Assembly: GCA_028284625.1 (NCBI GenBank)
Contig: JANQRH010000026.1
Span: 496,001 to 560,000, forward strand
Direction of reading: 5' to 3'
DNA from: Afifellaceae bacterium
GTDB lineage: Bacteria; Pseudomonadota; Alphaproteobacteria; Rhizobiales; Afifellaceae
DNA length: 64,000 bases
Shown here: piece after piece, positions 24,577 through 33,753 of the stretch
Position numbering within the stretch: the first letter of the stretch is position 1
Layout of the letters: each line of letters opens with the position of its first letter
Translations under genes and position numbers: made by a program
The notes under the pieces: model-generated
Seen by the model: only the letters and a program-made list of their open reading frames with translations
Told to the model about the DNA's origin: nothing
Database searches by the model: none

Positions 24577-25485
24577 ATGGGCAGTCTTCGGATCGGCAAT
24601 AGCGAAAGTTCCGTAGGTGCTCCGGCCGGTCGTTCAAGAATCGGTTTAAGACGGCTTGCCGCGTCGCAGCGCGAGGCGTTGGTGGATATCGTTCAGACCG
24701 GCATTGTCCCCGCCACATCGGTCCATTCGGCCTGGTCATCCGGAGACCTCGATCCCAGCGACAGTTTCCGCCCCAGCGACCTCAGACGGTTCCGCGAAAT
24801 CGCCTACAACGCAGCAACCGCCAGGGCGACCGAGCGGTTGATGCAGTTTTTGGACAGCATCAAGCTGTCTGCACAACGCAAGGTAGCGTTTCTGGAGGCG
24901 ACAGCGCGCGGGCTTGGCGAGGACTGGGTTGGCGACCGCCGCACTTTCTTTGACGTGACGATCGCCATGGGGCGCATTCAGGCGCTGCTTCGCCACCTTT
25001 GCGACGCAGACCGGGCACTGCCGGTGGCCTCCGGCCCACGGTCCGTGCTCCTGACCTGCGCGCCCGGCGAGCAGCACGTCTTTGGGTTGCGGATCGTAGA
25101 AGCGCTGTTCCGCAGGTCGAGTTGGCAAACGGCCTACCTGGAGCCGGAATCGACCAACGAGATCAAGGACGCCGTCAGGAAGTCGCGTTGCGACGTCGTC
25201 TGCATTTCTTGGTCGAGCGGCTTTCTCGCTGAAGCCGTGTTGGCCAGCCTGAAGGCAATTTCCGGCGGGCGGCGGCGGCCGCTGATTCTTGCGGGAGGAT
25301 ACGCGGCCGACCGAAACGAGAAATGGCTTCTGAAACAAGGGGTTGAGCAGGTTTGCGCCAGCCCGCAGGCGGCGCTGAAACTGGCGATCGCGAAGCGCAT
25401 GACAAAGATCGCGCGGCGTGCGTACCGAACCGACCGTATGCAGCACTTAAACGGCGGTGCCGTCGACGTGCCGCTGGCAGTGTGA
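24577..25485 (+). CDS. aerR: AerR/PpaA-type cobalamin-binding regulator
   Basis: A 302-residue regulator with an N-terminal helical part and a C-terminal B12-binding Rossmann domain. His167 in CAPGEQHVFGLRIVE sits where AerR proteins carry their cobalamin-ligand His (GxxH-FG type), and SWSSGF and LAGGYAADR fit the rest of the fold. AerR/PpaA modulates CrtJ/PpsR activity in response to light-sensitive B12 and oxygen. It lies directly upstream of ppsR (8-nt gap) and divergent from bchF. Start ATG 24577 is favoured over TTG 24571. A short form from a later Met is possible. Confidence 0.88.
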   Translation: MGSLRIGNSESSVGAPAGRSRIGLRRLAASQREALVDIVQTGIVPATSVHSAWSSGDLDPSDSFRPSDLRRFREIAYNAATARATERLMQFLDSIKLSAQRKVAFLEATARGLGEDWVGDRRTFFDVTIAMGRIQALLRHLCDADRALPVASGPRSVLLTCAPGEQHVFGLRIVEALFRRSSWQTAYLEPESTNEIKDAVRKSRCDVVCISWSSGFLAEAVLASLKAISGGRRRPLILAGGYAADRNEKWLLKQGVEQVCASPQAALKLAIAKRMTKIARRAYRTDRMQHLNGGAVDVPLAV

Positions 25486-25493
25486 CGGGGCGC

Positions 25494-26927
25494 ATGGATA
25501 AGCGCCTCACTTGGGCCGAGCACCGGGTGTTCAACCGTTCGGCCAAGTTGTTTGACGCCCTCGGAAGCGAGGCGTTGTTGCGCCTCGTTCCGCTCGGTTC
25601 CGACATTGCAATGGTCGTGTCTGAGCAAGGCCAGGTGGAGGACGTCGCCTATCGCGACCCTGAGTTGGGCGATTACGGTATCGACAACTGGGTTGGGCGG
25701 CCCTGGCAGGACACCGTCACCATAGAAAGCGTGGAAAAGGTGGACGCGCTCGTCGCGGAGGCCGGCGAGGTCGGTGTCACGCGGCGGCGCCAAGTCAATC
25801 ACCCCGCCAACGGCCAGCCGGACCTGCCGGTCGACTACATGGTGGTGACCGTCACGAAGGATGCGCCGCGCATCGTTCTGGGCTCCGATCTTCGCAAGTT
25901 CGCGAACCTGCAGCAGCGCCTGGTGGAGGCGCAGACGGAGCTGGAATCGGAATATCGGAAGATCCGCGAAGCCGAAGGGCGATATCGCAGCGTCTTCCAT
26001 CTGTCGAACCGCGCCATGGTGGTCGTCGACCCGAAGGCGCGCAGGACGCTCGACGTGAACGCCGCAGCCGCGCGGCTCTTGGGCAAGCCGCCGCGGAAGA
26101 TTGTCGGCGAATCGGTGCTCAACCTTTTCGCGCGGTCGCAGCACAACATCATCACCGACGTGTTTTCAGAAGCGCATCACCGCGGCACGCCGCAATCGGT
26201 GAAGGTGCCGCTCGGCAGCAACAAGTCGGAGTTTGCAATCGACGTCGAGCCCTACCGCGAGCACGGCCAGAACAATCTCCTCCTCATGATTGAGCCGGCG
26301 CAAGACGCCGGCAAATCGTCATCGCCGCGCGACGAGGCCAAGACGCTCATCGACAGCCTGCCGGAAAGCATCGTCGCCACCGATGCCAAAGGCATCGTCA
26401 TCGACGTCAACGATCAGTTCCTCGATCTGGTGCAGGTGCTTCATCGAGATCGCGTGGTCGGCCGCAATCTCAACAATTGGCTCGGCGCCTCCTCTGTCGA
26501 TTTGCAGGTGCTGCTCTCGCGGGTGAGGGAGGAAAGCCGTGTTCAACGTTTCGCGACGATCGTGCGCGACGAATTGGGCGGCAGCCACGACGTCGCCGTG
26601 ACCGCGGCGCTCCACGCCAGCAACGGTTCGGAAGAGCGGATCGGATTGCTGCTGGTGCGGGTGGCCCCGCGTGAGGCAAGCGCATCCCTGACATCAGGAT
26701 CGGTGGTGCCCGATCCGTCCGACTTCTCCGAGCTCGTCGGCCGCGTGCCGCTGAAGGAGCTGATCCGCGAAGCCGTGGACGTGATTGAGCGCCTGAGCAT
26801 TGAGGCGGCCTTGCGTCAGACGGGCAACAATCGCGCCTCCGCCGCCGACATGCTCGGCCTCAGCCGCCAGAGCCTCTACATCAAGCTGAAGCGCTACGGA
26901 TTGGAAGACTTCGGCAGCGACGAATAG
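25494..26927 (+). CDS. ppsR: PpsR/CrtJ transcriptional repressor, cysteine-free
   Basis: A 477-residue repressor of photosynthesis genes. It has an N-terminal PAS-like region, a Q-linker (about residues 140-165, NLQQRLVEAQTELESEYRK), two PAS domains (about 165-270 and 285-400) and a C-terminal Fis-type helix-turn-helix (ALRQTGNNRASAADMLGLSR). No Cys occurs anywhere in the protein, while Rhodobacter CrtJ/PpsR have redox-active Cys, one of them in the helix-turn-helix. ATG 25494 was chosen 8 nt after the aerR stop. Its probable targets in the window are the TGT-N12-ACA sites at bchG and bchE and the imperfect ones at bchF. Confidence 0.93.
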   Translation: MDKRLTWAEHRVFNRSAKLFDALGSEALLRLVPLGSDIAMVVSEQGQVEDVAYRDPELGDYGIDNWVGRPWQDTVTIESVEKVDALVAEAGEVGVTRRRQVNHPANGQPDLPVDYMVVTVTKDAPRIVLGSDLRKFANLQQRLVEAQTELESEYRKIREAEGRYRSVFHLSNRAMVVVDPKARRTLDVNAAAARLLGKPPRKIVGESVLNLFARSQHNIITDVFSEAHHRGTPQSVKVPLGSNKSEFAIDVEPYREHGQNNLLLMIEPAQDAGKSSSPRDEAKTLIDSLPESIVATDAKGIVIDVNDQFLDLVQVLHRDRVVGRNLNNWLGASSVDLQVLLSRVREESRVQRFATIVRDELGGSHDVAVTAALHASNGSEERIGLLLVRVAPREASASLTSGSVVPDPSDFSELVGRVPLKELIREAVDVIERLSIEAALRQTGNNRASAADMLGLSRQSLYIKLKRYGLEDFGSDE

Positions 26928-27030
26928 GGGGCGACCGGCATGACGCCGACGTCGCGAACGACCGTACCCATCCACGCAAACTGCGCTTGCTCCGGAGCCT
27001 CGCTCTGCCCGTCAACTTTGCCTTACAAGG

Positions 27031-27048
27031 TGTCAATATTCGTTGACA
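27031..27048. promoter_or_regulatory. Perfect PpsR/CrtJ operator upstream of bchG
   Basis: TGTCAATATTCGTTGACA matches TGT-N12-ACA exactly. The symmetry extends two bases on each side (27029-27050). Its right arm is the TTGACA -35 hexamer of the bchG promoter, so bound PpsR would exclude RNA polymerase. Confidence 0.85.
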
Positions 27049-27071
27049 CCTTTAGGGCGCAGCCATAGCAT
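27043..27071 (+). promoter_or_regulatory. Candidate bchG promoter, possibly giving a leaderless mRNA
   Basis: TTGACA (27043-27048), 17-nt spacer, TAGCAT (27066-27071, 4/6 to TATAAT). The expected start at 27078-27079 coincides with the bchG ATG (27079), and no Shine-Dalgarno sequence precedes that ATG. Confidence 0.55.
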
Positions 27072-27078
27072 CTCGGGC

Positions 27079-28002
27079 ATGGCAACGCATGCGTTAGCGG
27101 CAACGCGGCCAACCGTCCCGGCGCCTAGCGCCGTGCTGGCGCTGCTCAAGCCGATCACATGGTTTCCTCCCATGTGGGCCTATTGCTGCGGCGCTGTTTC
27201 GGCAGGCGCCGCATTCGGAGAGCGCTGGCCTTATGTGCTCGGCGGCGTGCTGCTCGCTGGCCCCTTGGTGTGCGGCGCAAGCCAGGCGGTGAACGACTGG
27301 TACGACCGCCATGTCGACGCCATCAACGAGCCGGACCGCGTCATTCCCTCAGGCCGGATGCCCGGCCGCTGGGGGCTCTACGTGGCGATCGCCATGTCGG
27401 CGCTGTCGCTGCTTTTGGCGGCGGTTCTGGGTTGGGTGGTGTTCGTCGCCGCCATCATCGGACTTTGCTTTGCATGGGCCTACAGCGCACCGCCGTTCCG
27501 TCTGAAAAGGAACGGCTGGTGGGGCAACGCCGCCGTCGGCCTCACATATGAGACGCTGCCCTGGGTGACAGCTGCAGCCGCCGCTTTCGCCGTCATCCCG
27601 CCGGGTCCGATCCTCATCGTGGCTTTGCTTTACGGCGTCGGCGCGCACGGCATCATGACGCTCAACGACTTCAAGTCGATCGAAGGCGATCGGCAGACGG
27701 GCCTTGCATCGCTCCCGGTCATGCTCGGCGCCGACCGTGCCGCGCAGCTTGCCTGCGCCATCATGGCCGTCGCTCAGCTCGGCGTGATTGCTCTTCTGTT
27801 TGTATGGGACCGGCCTTGGCACGGCGCGGCGGTCGCCATTCTGCTCGCCGCTCAGGTCGCGAGCATGGCGCGCCTGCTCAAGGACCCGAAGAAGCACGCC
27901 GTCTGGTACAGCGCCGTCGGCGTCGGACTTTATGTGAGCGGCATGATGGTGAGCGCCTTCGCCCTGATGGGGATTGTTGGCGCAGTGGCGCCAGGGGGAT
28001 GA
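27079..28002 (+). CDS. bchG: Bacteriochlorophyll a synthase
   Basis: A 307-residue UbiA-family prenyltransferase with about eight to nine helices that esterifies bacteriochlorophyllide a with geranylgeranyl or phytyl diphosphate. The diphosphate-binding motif NDWYDRHVDAINEPDR (residues 72-87) and the second aspartate loop LNDFKSIEGDR are present. ATG 27079 was chosen because the family starts just before ALLKPITWFPPMW; further upstream lies the promoter. It heads bchG-pucC-like-bchP. Confidence 0.95.
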   Translation: MATHALAATRPTVPAPSAVLALLKPITWFPPMWAYCCGAVSAGAAFGERWPYVLGGVLLAGPLVCGASQAVNDWYDRHVDAINEPDRVIPSGRMPGRWGLYVAIAMSALSLLLAAVLGWVVFVAAIIGLCFAWAYSAPPFRLKRNGWWGNAAVGLTYETLPWVTAAAAAFAVIPPGPILIVALLYGVGAHGIMTLNDFKSIEGDRQTGLASLPVMLGADRAAQLACAIMAVAQLGVIALLFVWDRPWHGAAVAILLAAQVASMARLLKDPKKHAVWYSAVGVGLYVSGMMVSAFALMGIVGAVAPGG

Positions 28003-28019
28003 GATCGGGGGATGAGGCA

Positions 28020-29372
28020 ATGCAAGGGAATGCGGCAGTCGGCCTGAGTTGGTTGTCCATCGTCCGCCTCGGACTGGTTCAGGCCGCGCTCGGCGCAATC
28101 GTCGTTCTCACAACGTCGACGCTGAACCGCGTCATGGTGGTGGAGCTGGCGCTTGCCGCGGTTATCCCCGGCGCGCTCGTCGGACTTCACTACGCCATTC
28201 AGCTTTCGCGTCCGGTCTGGGGACACCGCTCCGACCGCGGCGGCAACCGCACACGCTGGATCGTCGGCGGTATTGCACTTCTTGCAGTGGCCGGCACCGG
28301 TGCAGCGGCAAGCACGCTTCTCTTTGAGGTGAGCTTCGCCGCAGGCCTGACAGCTGCGATCTTCTTCTTCGCGCTGATCGGTCTTGGCATCGGCGCTGCC
28401 GGTACGTCGCTTCTGGCGCTTCTGGCAAGCCGCACCGCACCGGCGCGTCGACCCGCCGCCGCAACGATCGTGTGGATGATGATGATCGCCGGGATCGTGG
28501 TCACCGCGATCGTATCGGGAACCTTCCTCGATCCCTATTCGCACATCCGCCTGGTGACCGTGACCGCCATCGCCGGCGCGCTTTCGGTCTGCGTCGCCGC
28601 GTTGGGCGTCTGGGGGATTGAGCGCCGCGCCGCGCTGCCGCAGGACCTCGCCAATGTCGGGCAGCAGAAGGCCAGCTTTCGTGAGGCCCTCGCGGACGCT
28701 TGGGCGGATCGCAAGGCGCGCATCTTCACGATCTTCGTCTTCGCGTCGATGCTGGCCTACTCCATGCAGGATCTGATCCTGGAGCCATTTGGCGGCCTCG
28801 TTTACGGCATGACGCCGGGCGAGACGACGAAGCTGTCGGGCGTACAGCACAGCGGCATCCTGCTCGGCATGGCCATGGTCGGCGTGCTGGGCAGTTTGAT
28901 GGCGCGCCGCAAGCCCGCCATCTTGCGCATCTTCGTTATCGCCGGATGTCTCGGCTCGGCGGGGGCGCTGGCGCTTCTGTCGTTGTCGCATTCCTTCGCG
29001 CCGGATTGGCCGCTGCGGGCGAACATCTTCCTGCTCGGCTTCACCAACGGTGCATTCGCCGTCGCCGCCATCGGCATGATGATGGCGCTGGCCGTCGCCG
29101 GCCGGAAGTCGCGCGAGGGCATCCGCATGGGCCTGTGGGGCGCGGCGCAAGCGATCGCCTTCGGTCTCGGCGGATTTCTCGGAACCGCGGCGCTCGACGT
29201 GACGCGCGCTCTGACCGGCGAGGTCGGGACGTCGTTTGCGATCGTCTTCGCCGGGGAGGCGGCTTTGTTCTTCGTGTCGGCGCTGATTGCGACGCGGATC
29301 GGCGAGACGCGCGAGCAAGACGCGCTTCCCGCAGCGCCGCCCATGCAGCCGCCAATGCAGCCGGCGGAGTGA
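28020..29372 (+). CDS. PucC/BCD-family membrane protein between bchG and bchP
   Basis: A 450-residue, 12-helix MFS-like protein of the bacteriochlorophyll delivery (BCD/PucC) family, often called Bch2 or orf428. Marks include LTTSTLNRVMVVELAL and MQDLILEPFGGLVYG. It is a paralogue of LhaA in this window. ATG 28020 has GGGGGATGAGG just upstream; ATG 27999 overlapping the bchG stop would add seven residues. Its place between bchG and bchP suggests handling of esterified bacteriochlorophyll, a family-based inference. Confidence 0.88.
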   Translation: MQGNAAVGLSWLSIVRLGLVQAALGAIVVLTTSTLNRVMVVELALAAVIPGALVGLHYAIQLSRPVWGHRSDRGGNRTRWIVGGIALLAVAGTGAAASTLLFEVSFAAGLTAAIFFFALIGLGIGAAGTSLLALLASRTAPARRPAAATIVWMMMIAGIVVTAIVSGTFLDPYSHIRLVTVTAIAGALSVCVAALGVWGIERRAALPQDLANVGQQKASFREALADAWADRKARIFTIFVFASMLAYSMQDLILEPFGGLVYGMTPGETTKLSGVQHSGILLGMAMVGVLGSLMARRKPAILRIFVIAGCLGSAGALALLSLSHSFAPDWPLRANIFLLGFTNGAFAVAAIGMMMALAVAGRKSREGIRMGLWGAAQAIAFGLGGFLGTAALDVTRALTGEVGTSFAIVFAGEAALFFVSALIATRIGETREQDALPAAPPMQPPMQPAE

Positions 29373-29377
29373 GAGCC

Positions 29378-30559
29378 ATGAAGACCGACCATGACGTCAT
29401 AATTGTCGGCGGCGGGCCGGCCGGCGCCACGGCGGCGCAAACCTTGGCCGCCTTGGGCCGCAATGTTCTGCTTATCGATAGGGAAGGGCGGATCAAGCCG
29501 TGCGGCGGCGCCATTCCGACCCGCTGCATAAACGATTTCGATGTGCCGCAGCATTTGCTGAAGGCCAAGATACGCGCCGCGCGCATCGTGGGGCCGAGCG
29601 GCCGTCGCGTCGACATGCAGATCGGTGATCTCGGCTATGTCGGCATGGTCGATCGCGAGGAGTTCGATCCGTGGCTGCGCGCCCGCGCCGAAGAGGCGGG
29701 AGCGACCCGCATCACCGGCGCCTTCAAGAGCCTGGAGCGCGGCTCCGGCGGTGTCGTCACCGCGAAGATCTCCGGCCCGGACGGGGAGGTGACGAAGACG
29801 GCGCGCCTGGTGATCGGCGCCGACGGTGCGAACTCCGCCGTCCGCCGTGCCGCCTTCGGCCCCAACAAGAAGCCGCCCTACGTGTTCGCCTATCACGAGA
29901 TCATCAAATCGCCGGCGCATGACAGCGACGCCTATGACAGCCGCCGCTGCGACGTCATCTATCAGGGGAAGATTTCACCCGACTTCTACGGTTGGGTCTT
30001 TCCGCACGGCCCCCATGCGAGCGTCGGGACCGGCTCTGCCGTGAAGGGGCATAGCCTGCGCAAGGCGACGGCCGAGCTCCGTGAGGCGGCCGGGCTGGCG
30101 AATGCGGAGACGATCCGCGAAGAGGGCGCGCCGCTGCCGCTGAAGCCGATGCGCCGTTGGGATGACGGTCGCAACGTCGTCTTGGCCGGCGACGCTGCCG
30201 GTGTGGTGGCGCCATCCTCCGGCGAAGGCATCTACTACGCCATGCTGAGCGGCCAGCTCTGCGCGGAAGCCGCTGAGATGTGCCTATCGACCGGCGCGGC
30301 GAAGCACCTTCGCACGGCGCGCAAGCGTTTCATGCGCGAACACGGACGCGTCTTCATGATCCTCGGCTGGCTACAGGCCATCTGGTATCGCAGCGACAAA
30401 CGCCGCGAACAATTCGTCAAGATGTGCGCCGATCCGGACGTTCAGCGCCTGACGTGGGATTCCTATCTCAACAAGCGTCTCGTCCGTCGCGAGCGCATGG
30501 CGCATATGCGCGTGCTGGTGAAGGACGTGCAGCAACTGCTGGGGCTGCAGGCCCGGTGA
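29378..30559 (+). CDS. bchP: Geranylgeranyl reductase
   Basis: A 393-residue FAD-dependent reductase that converts the geranylgeranyl tail of bacteriochlorophyll a to phytyl. GGGPAGATAAQTLA (about residues 11-24) is the FAD dinucleotide fold, CGGAIPTRC a family motif, and LAGDAAGVVAPSSGEGI the second FAD motif. It starts 5 nt after the PucC-like gene and its TGA overlaps a GTG-started small gene. Confidence 0.96.
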   Translation: MKTDHDVIIVGGGPAGATAAQTLAALGRNVLLIDREGRIKPCGGAIPTRCINDFDVPQHLLKAKIRAARIVGPSGRRVDMQIGDLGYVGMVDREEFDPWLRARAEEAGATRITGAFKSLERGSGGVVTAKISGPDGEVTKTARLVIGADGANSAVRRAAFGPNKKPPYVFAYHEIIKSPAHDSDAYDSRRCDVIYQGKISPDFYGWVFPHGPHASVGTGSAVKGHSLRKATAELREAAGLANAETIREEGAPLPLKPMRRWDDGRNVVLAGDAAGVVAPSSGEGIYYAMLSGQLCAEAAEMCLSTGAAKHLRTARKRFMREHGRVFMILGWLQAIWYRSDKRREQFVKMCADPDVQRLTWDSYLNKRLVRRERMAHMRVLVKDVQQLLGLQAR

Positions 30560-30843
30560 GCGAGCCCGACTGGCTTCCGGCTTTCTTCAGCATCGCGCAC
30601 ATTGCCGATCTGGCCATCGCAGTCCTGGTGCTTGAGACGATCGTCCTCGCAGCACGGGCGAAGCGGCGAGGGGAGTCCCTGCCGGCGAGCCTCGTGGCGA
30701 ACGCGCTCTCGGGCGTGTTCTTGCTCTTGGCGCTACGCGCGGCGCTCAGCGGCGCGGGGATCGCGATGATCGGGCTTTGGCTGGCCTGCGGCTTCGCTGC
30801 CCACGTCGCCGATATCAGAGTTCGCCTCAGGCCTCGCGATTAG
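30556..30843 (+). CDS. Small three-helix membrane protein after bchP
   Basis: A 95-residue protein with three hydrophobic stretches (about 8-30, 45-63 and 65-85). GTG 30556 overlaps the bchP stop (GTGA), which argues for real, coupled translation. Its own stop overlaps the convergent tspO stop by 4 nt. I do not recognise a named family. Position suggests a helper in late bacteriochlorophyll formation or in membrane placement of BchP, which is inference only. Confidence 0.72.
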   Translation: MSEPDWLPAFFSIAHIADLAIAVLVLETIVLAARAKRRGESLPASLVANALSGVFLLLALRAALSGAGIAMIGLWLACGFAAHVADIRVRLRPRD

Positions 30844-31307
30844 CCTGCCGCCGTGGCGGGAGCGGTCTCTTCGTTCAATCGCCACACTGCACGATTGAGA
30901 ACCGCCGCAATGGTCGCCCAGACGAGATAGGGCACGAACAAGACCGCCGCCCACGCTGAGATCGGAAACGCCACGATGATGAAGGCGGCGACCGCCAGCC
31001 ATAACGCAACAGAATCGACGAACGCCCAGTCCATGCGCCGAAGCCCGAAGAACAGCGCCGACCATAAGGCGTTCAAGATCAGTTGCAGCGCCCACAGCAC
31101 CATCGCGAAGCTCACGCCCACTTCACGCCAGACAAGCCAGCCGGCAATGCCGATCATGATGTAAAGCGTCGTCCACACGACCGGGAACACCCAGTTGGGT
31201 GGCGTCCAGCTCGGCTTCTTGATCGTCTCGTACCAGGGGCCGGGCTTAAAGATGGCGCCCGACATCGCCGTGGCGAAGACAAGCACGATGATGATTGCAA
31301 CGGCCAT
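30840..31307 (-). CDS. tspO: TspO/MBR tryptophan-rich sensory protein
   Basis: A 155-residue five-helix protein. Family marks are WYETIKKPSWTPPNWVFPVVWT and the WALQLILNALWS helix. TspO binds and exports or degrades porphyrins; in Rhodobacter sphaeroides it damps photosynthesis gene expression in the presence of oxygen. It is convergent with the bchP operon. The 130 nt upstream, to the end of bchJ, show no clear promoter. Confidence 0.94.
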   Translation of the reverse strand: MAVAIIIVLVFATAMSGAIFKPGPWYETIKKPSWTPPNWVFPVVWTTLYIMIGIAGWLVWREVGVSFAMVLWALQLILNALWSALFFGLRRMDWAFVDSVALWLAVAAFIIVAFPISAWAAVLFVPYLVWATIAAVLNRAVWRLNEETAPATAAG

Positions 31308-31437
31308 GTGCTCGCTCTCGCCCCTCCGCGCCCGGCGCTCGCTCCCGTCAAAGACGTGCCCGATAGAATAGGGAGGCGCTCACCCCTCTACAAGCAACCG
31401 CATTTGCGGCCATGTCGCAGGACGCGTCGGACGCTGT

Positions 31438-32064
31438 TCAGCGCGTAGCAATCTCAAAGCGGCATATATCGCCGCCATCGCGGCCACATTGCGTGTGGCT
31501 GACGCTTGCATGACGCGCGACCAAGGACTGAAACAGGCGCTCAAAGACGCCGACATGCCAGACGCATCCCGGTGTGGTGATCGGATTGCCGGTGACCTCC
31601 AGCACATGCGGCGTGCCGGCGTGCACCGTCACTGCGCCGGAGCCGGCAAAGGTCCAGGCGTTTCGCGATATTGCGCGAAGCAGCACAGGCGCAGCGAGCG
31701 CGGCCGGCAGAGCCTTCAAGACAAACCGCGCGGGCGCCGGAATGCGGTTGGCCATGATGTAGTCGGCCGTGCGCACGCCCGCTTCACGCGCGATCGCTGT
31801 TGCCTGCTCAACATCAAGCGTGTCGAACAAGGCGTCGAACACCGTCTTCACCACGCGTTCCGACACCATGTCCGTAGGCGGCTCGCTCAGCATCGCGGGG
31901 AGGCCGGCGCGCTCGAAGACGTCGAGAGCGCATCGTTCGCCGAGCCGATGCTTGAGCGTTTCGCCAAGCTGGATGATCGCGTTCGGCCCGACGCGCGCGA
32001 GCGCCACGCTCGTCATATCGTCCACCCCTGAGGTGAGGTCGCTGATCGCCGCGGCGTTGGCCAT
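31438..32064 (-). CDS. bchJ: BchJ, bacteriochlorophyll synthesis 4-vinyl reductase-type protein (V4R domain)
   Basis: A 208-residue protein with a C-terminal V4R domain (VHAGTPHVLEVTGNPI to THTQCGRDGGDICRFEIA; the Cys-rich end is typical). It was once assigned as 8-vinyl reductase. Later work gave that reaction mainly to BciA/BciB or to the chlorophyllide reductase itself, and BchJ may instead help present substrate. It is co-transcribed 8 nt after bchE. Confidence 0.88.
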   Translation of the reverse strand: MANAAAISDLTSGVDDMTSVALARVGPNAIIQLGETLKHRLGERCALDVFERAGLPAMLSEPPTDMVSERVVKTVFDALFDTLDVEQATAIAREAGVRTADYIMANRIPAPARFVLKALPAALAAPVLLRAISRNAWTFAGSGAVTVHAGTPHVLEVTGNPITTPGCVWHVGVFERLFQSLVARHASVSHTQCGRDGGDICRFEIATR

Positions 32065-32072
32065 AAGCGGCC

Positions 32073-33707
32073 TCAGTGTATGACGGCGATCGGCTGCCGC
32101 TCTTCCACCTCAGGCATCTGCTGGGTCGACCCGCCGCAGGCTTTCGCCGCAGCAACCCGCTCCTTGATCGCACGCACTTTCGCTGCGCGGTCGGCGGCGG
32201 CCTCCCAATCCTCCAATTGCGCTTCGGCGATGGTGCGGCTTTCGTCGAAGTGGAAGTCGACCTTCTTTTTCGTCTGCGGTCCCCAATAGCCGACTTTGCC
32301 GAGGTCATAGAACGTCCGCTGGAAGCCGGCCTTCATGAATGCCTTGAGGCAGCCGAGCAGATATTTCCGCCGGTAACCCGTGCCGCGCCAAGGGTAATGG
32401 AACAGCGCCTTGATCATGTAGAAACGGCGATAATTGTGCATCACTCTGTCGAGCAGCGTGGCGCGATCCATCGCATCGGGCTTCATGATCGGCGTGACGA
32501 AATTGTATTTGGAGAAATCGAACACTTCGACCTTGTCGCGGATCTCCTGATAGAGCGGCGTGAACGGCCAGGGCGTGTACATCGTCCAATTGGCGAGGTC
32601 CGGATTCCAGTCGCGGGCGAAGCGGTATGTCTCCTCCAGCGTCTCCACGGTCTCGTTTTCCAGGCCGACGATGAACTGCGCCTCAGTGAAGATGTCCGCT
32701 TCGCGCAGGAGCCGGATCGCTTCCTTGTTCTCCTCGACCTTCGTCTCCTTGTTGAAGCGGTCGAGCTTCAACTGAGCGGCGGCCTCCGTGCCAAGCGAGA
32801 TATGGACGAGCCCAGCCTTTCGCCAAAGCGGCAGCATGTCCATGTCGCGCTGGATGTCGGTGACGCGCGTGTTGATGCCCCATTGCACACGTTCCGGTAG
32901 TCCGCGCCTGATCAGCTCGTGACAGAACTGCACAAACTTCTTGCGATTGATCGTCGGTTCCTCGTCGGCAAGGATAAAGAAGCCGACACCGTGGTTCTCC
33001 ACCAGGTCCTCGATCTCGTCGACAACTTTGATCGGATCGCGGACGCGATAGTCGCGCCAGAACTTCCATTGCGAACAGAACGAGCAGGTGAACGGACATC
33101 CGCGCGCCATGTTCGGAATCGCCAGGCGCTTGCCGAGCGGGATGTAGACGTACTTCTCCCACTCAAGGACCGACCAGTCCGGCGTGATTCCGTCGAGATC
33201 CTTGACTGTCGGGGCAGCTTGCGTCGCGACGATCTCTGTGCCGTCGCGATAGGCGATGCCCTTGATGTCGTGCCGATTGGCAGGCCAGCGGCCCTCCGCG
33301 ACCGCCGTCACGAGATTGACGAAGATTTCTTCGCCCTCGCCGCGCACGATGGCGTCGATGTGCGGGGCCTCTGAGAGGACCTGTTTGTACATGAAGGTGG
33401 CATGCACGCCGCCAATCACCCGAACCGCATTCGGACAAGCTTCCTTGGCGATCTCCAGCACGCGCTCCGCAACATAAATCGACGGCGTGATGGAGGTTGT
33501 TCCGACGATGTCGGGCTGCAAAGCGGCAAGCCGCTCGCGCAGGTCGTCGTCCTCCACATAATTGGTCATCGCGTCGATGAAATGAATGTCCGTGTATCCG
33601 GCTTTTTTGACCGCGCCGGCCAGATAGGCGACCCAGGCGGGCGGCCAGTTTCCGGCGATTTCGGCGCCGCCGGAATGATAGTTCGGATGGATCAGGACAA
33701 TGCGCAT
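32073..33707 (-). CDS. bchE: Anaerobic Mg-protoporphyrin IX monomethyl ester cyclase
   Basis: A 544-residue B12-binding radical SAM enzyme that makes ring E with water-derived oxygen. The N-terminal cobalamin-binding part starts [20 protein letters not shown], and the radical SAM cluster motif is Cys204-x3-Cys208-x2-Cys211 ([12 protein letters not shown]). ATG 33707 has GGGGA about 8 nt upstream; earlier ATG/TTG codons run into the operator. Two perfect PpsR sites lie just upstream. It complements the aerobic enzyme AcsF. Confidence 0.95.
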   Translation of the reverse strand: MRIVLIHPNYHSGGAEIAGNWPPAWVAYLAGAVKKAGYTDIHFIDAMTNYVEDDDLRERLAALQPDIVGTTSITPSIYVAERVLEIAKEACPNAVRVIGGVHATFMYKQVLSEAPHIDAIVRGEGEEIFVNLVTAVAEGRWPANRHDIKGIAYRDGTEIVATQAAPTVKDLDGITPDWSVLEWEKYVYIPLGKRLAIPNMARGCPFTCSFCSQWKFWRDYRVRDPIKVVDEIEDLVENHGVGFFILADEEPTINRKKFVQFCHELIRRGLPERVQWGINTRVTDIQRDMDMLPLWRKAGLVHISLGTEAAAQLKLDRFNKETKVEENKEAIRLLREADIFTEAQFIVGLENETVETLEETYRFARDWNPDLANWTMYTPWPFTPLYQEIRDKVEVFDFSKYNFVTPIMKPDAMDRATLLDRVMHNYRRFYMIKALFHYPWRGTGYRRKYLLGCLKAFMKAGFQRTFYDLGKVGYWGPQTKKKVDFHFDESRTIAEAQLEDWEAAADRAAKVRAIKERVAAAKACGGSTQQMPEVEERQPIAVIH

Positions 33708-33728
33708 GGCGGCCATCCCCATGGCAGG

Positions 33729-33746
33729 TGTCAATTATTGTTTACA
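33729..33746. promoter_or_regulatory. Perfect PpsR operator, bchE-proximal
   Basis: TGTCAATTATTGTTTACA is an exact TGT-N12-ACA match, ending 22 nt upstream of the bchE ATG on the minus strand. Confidence 0.82.
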
Positions 33747-33753
33747 CTCGGAT

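Noticed and set aside
27043-27078. Start of bchG at TTG 27043
   Set aside because: This TTG is the -35 hexamer inside the PpsR palindrome; the family N-terminus fits ATG 27079.
27930-29318. Long minus-strand frame antisense to the PucC-like gene
   Set aside because: Translation is Arg/Asp/His-rich with no recognisable domain and arises from the codon pattern of the real gene.
33708-33734. N-terminal extension of bchE from a TTG or upstream ATGs
   Set aside because: It would run into the PpsR operator and lacks family similarity; [14 protein letters not shown] with its own ribosome site fits BchE.
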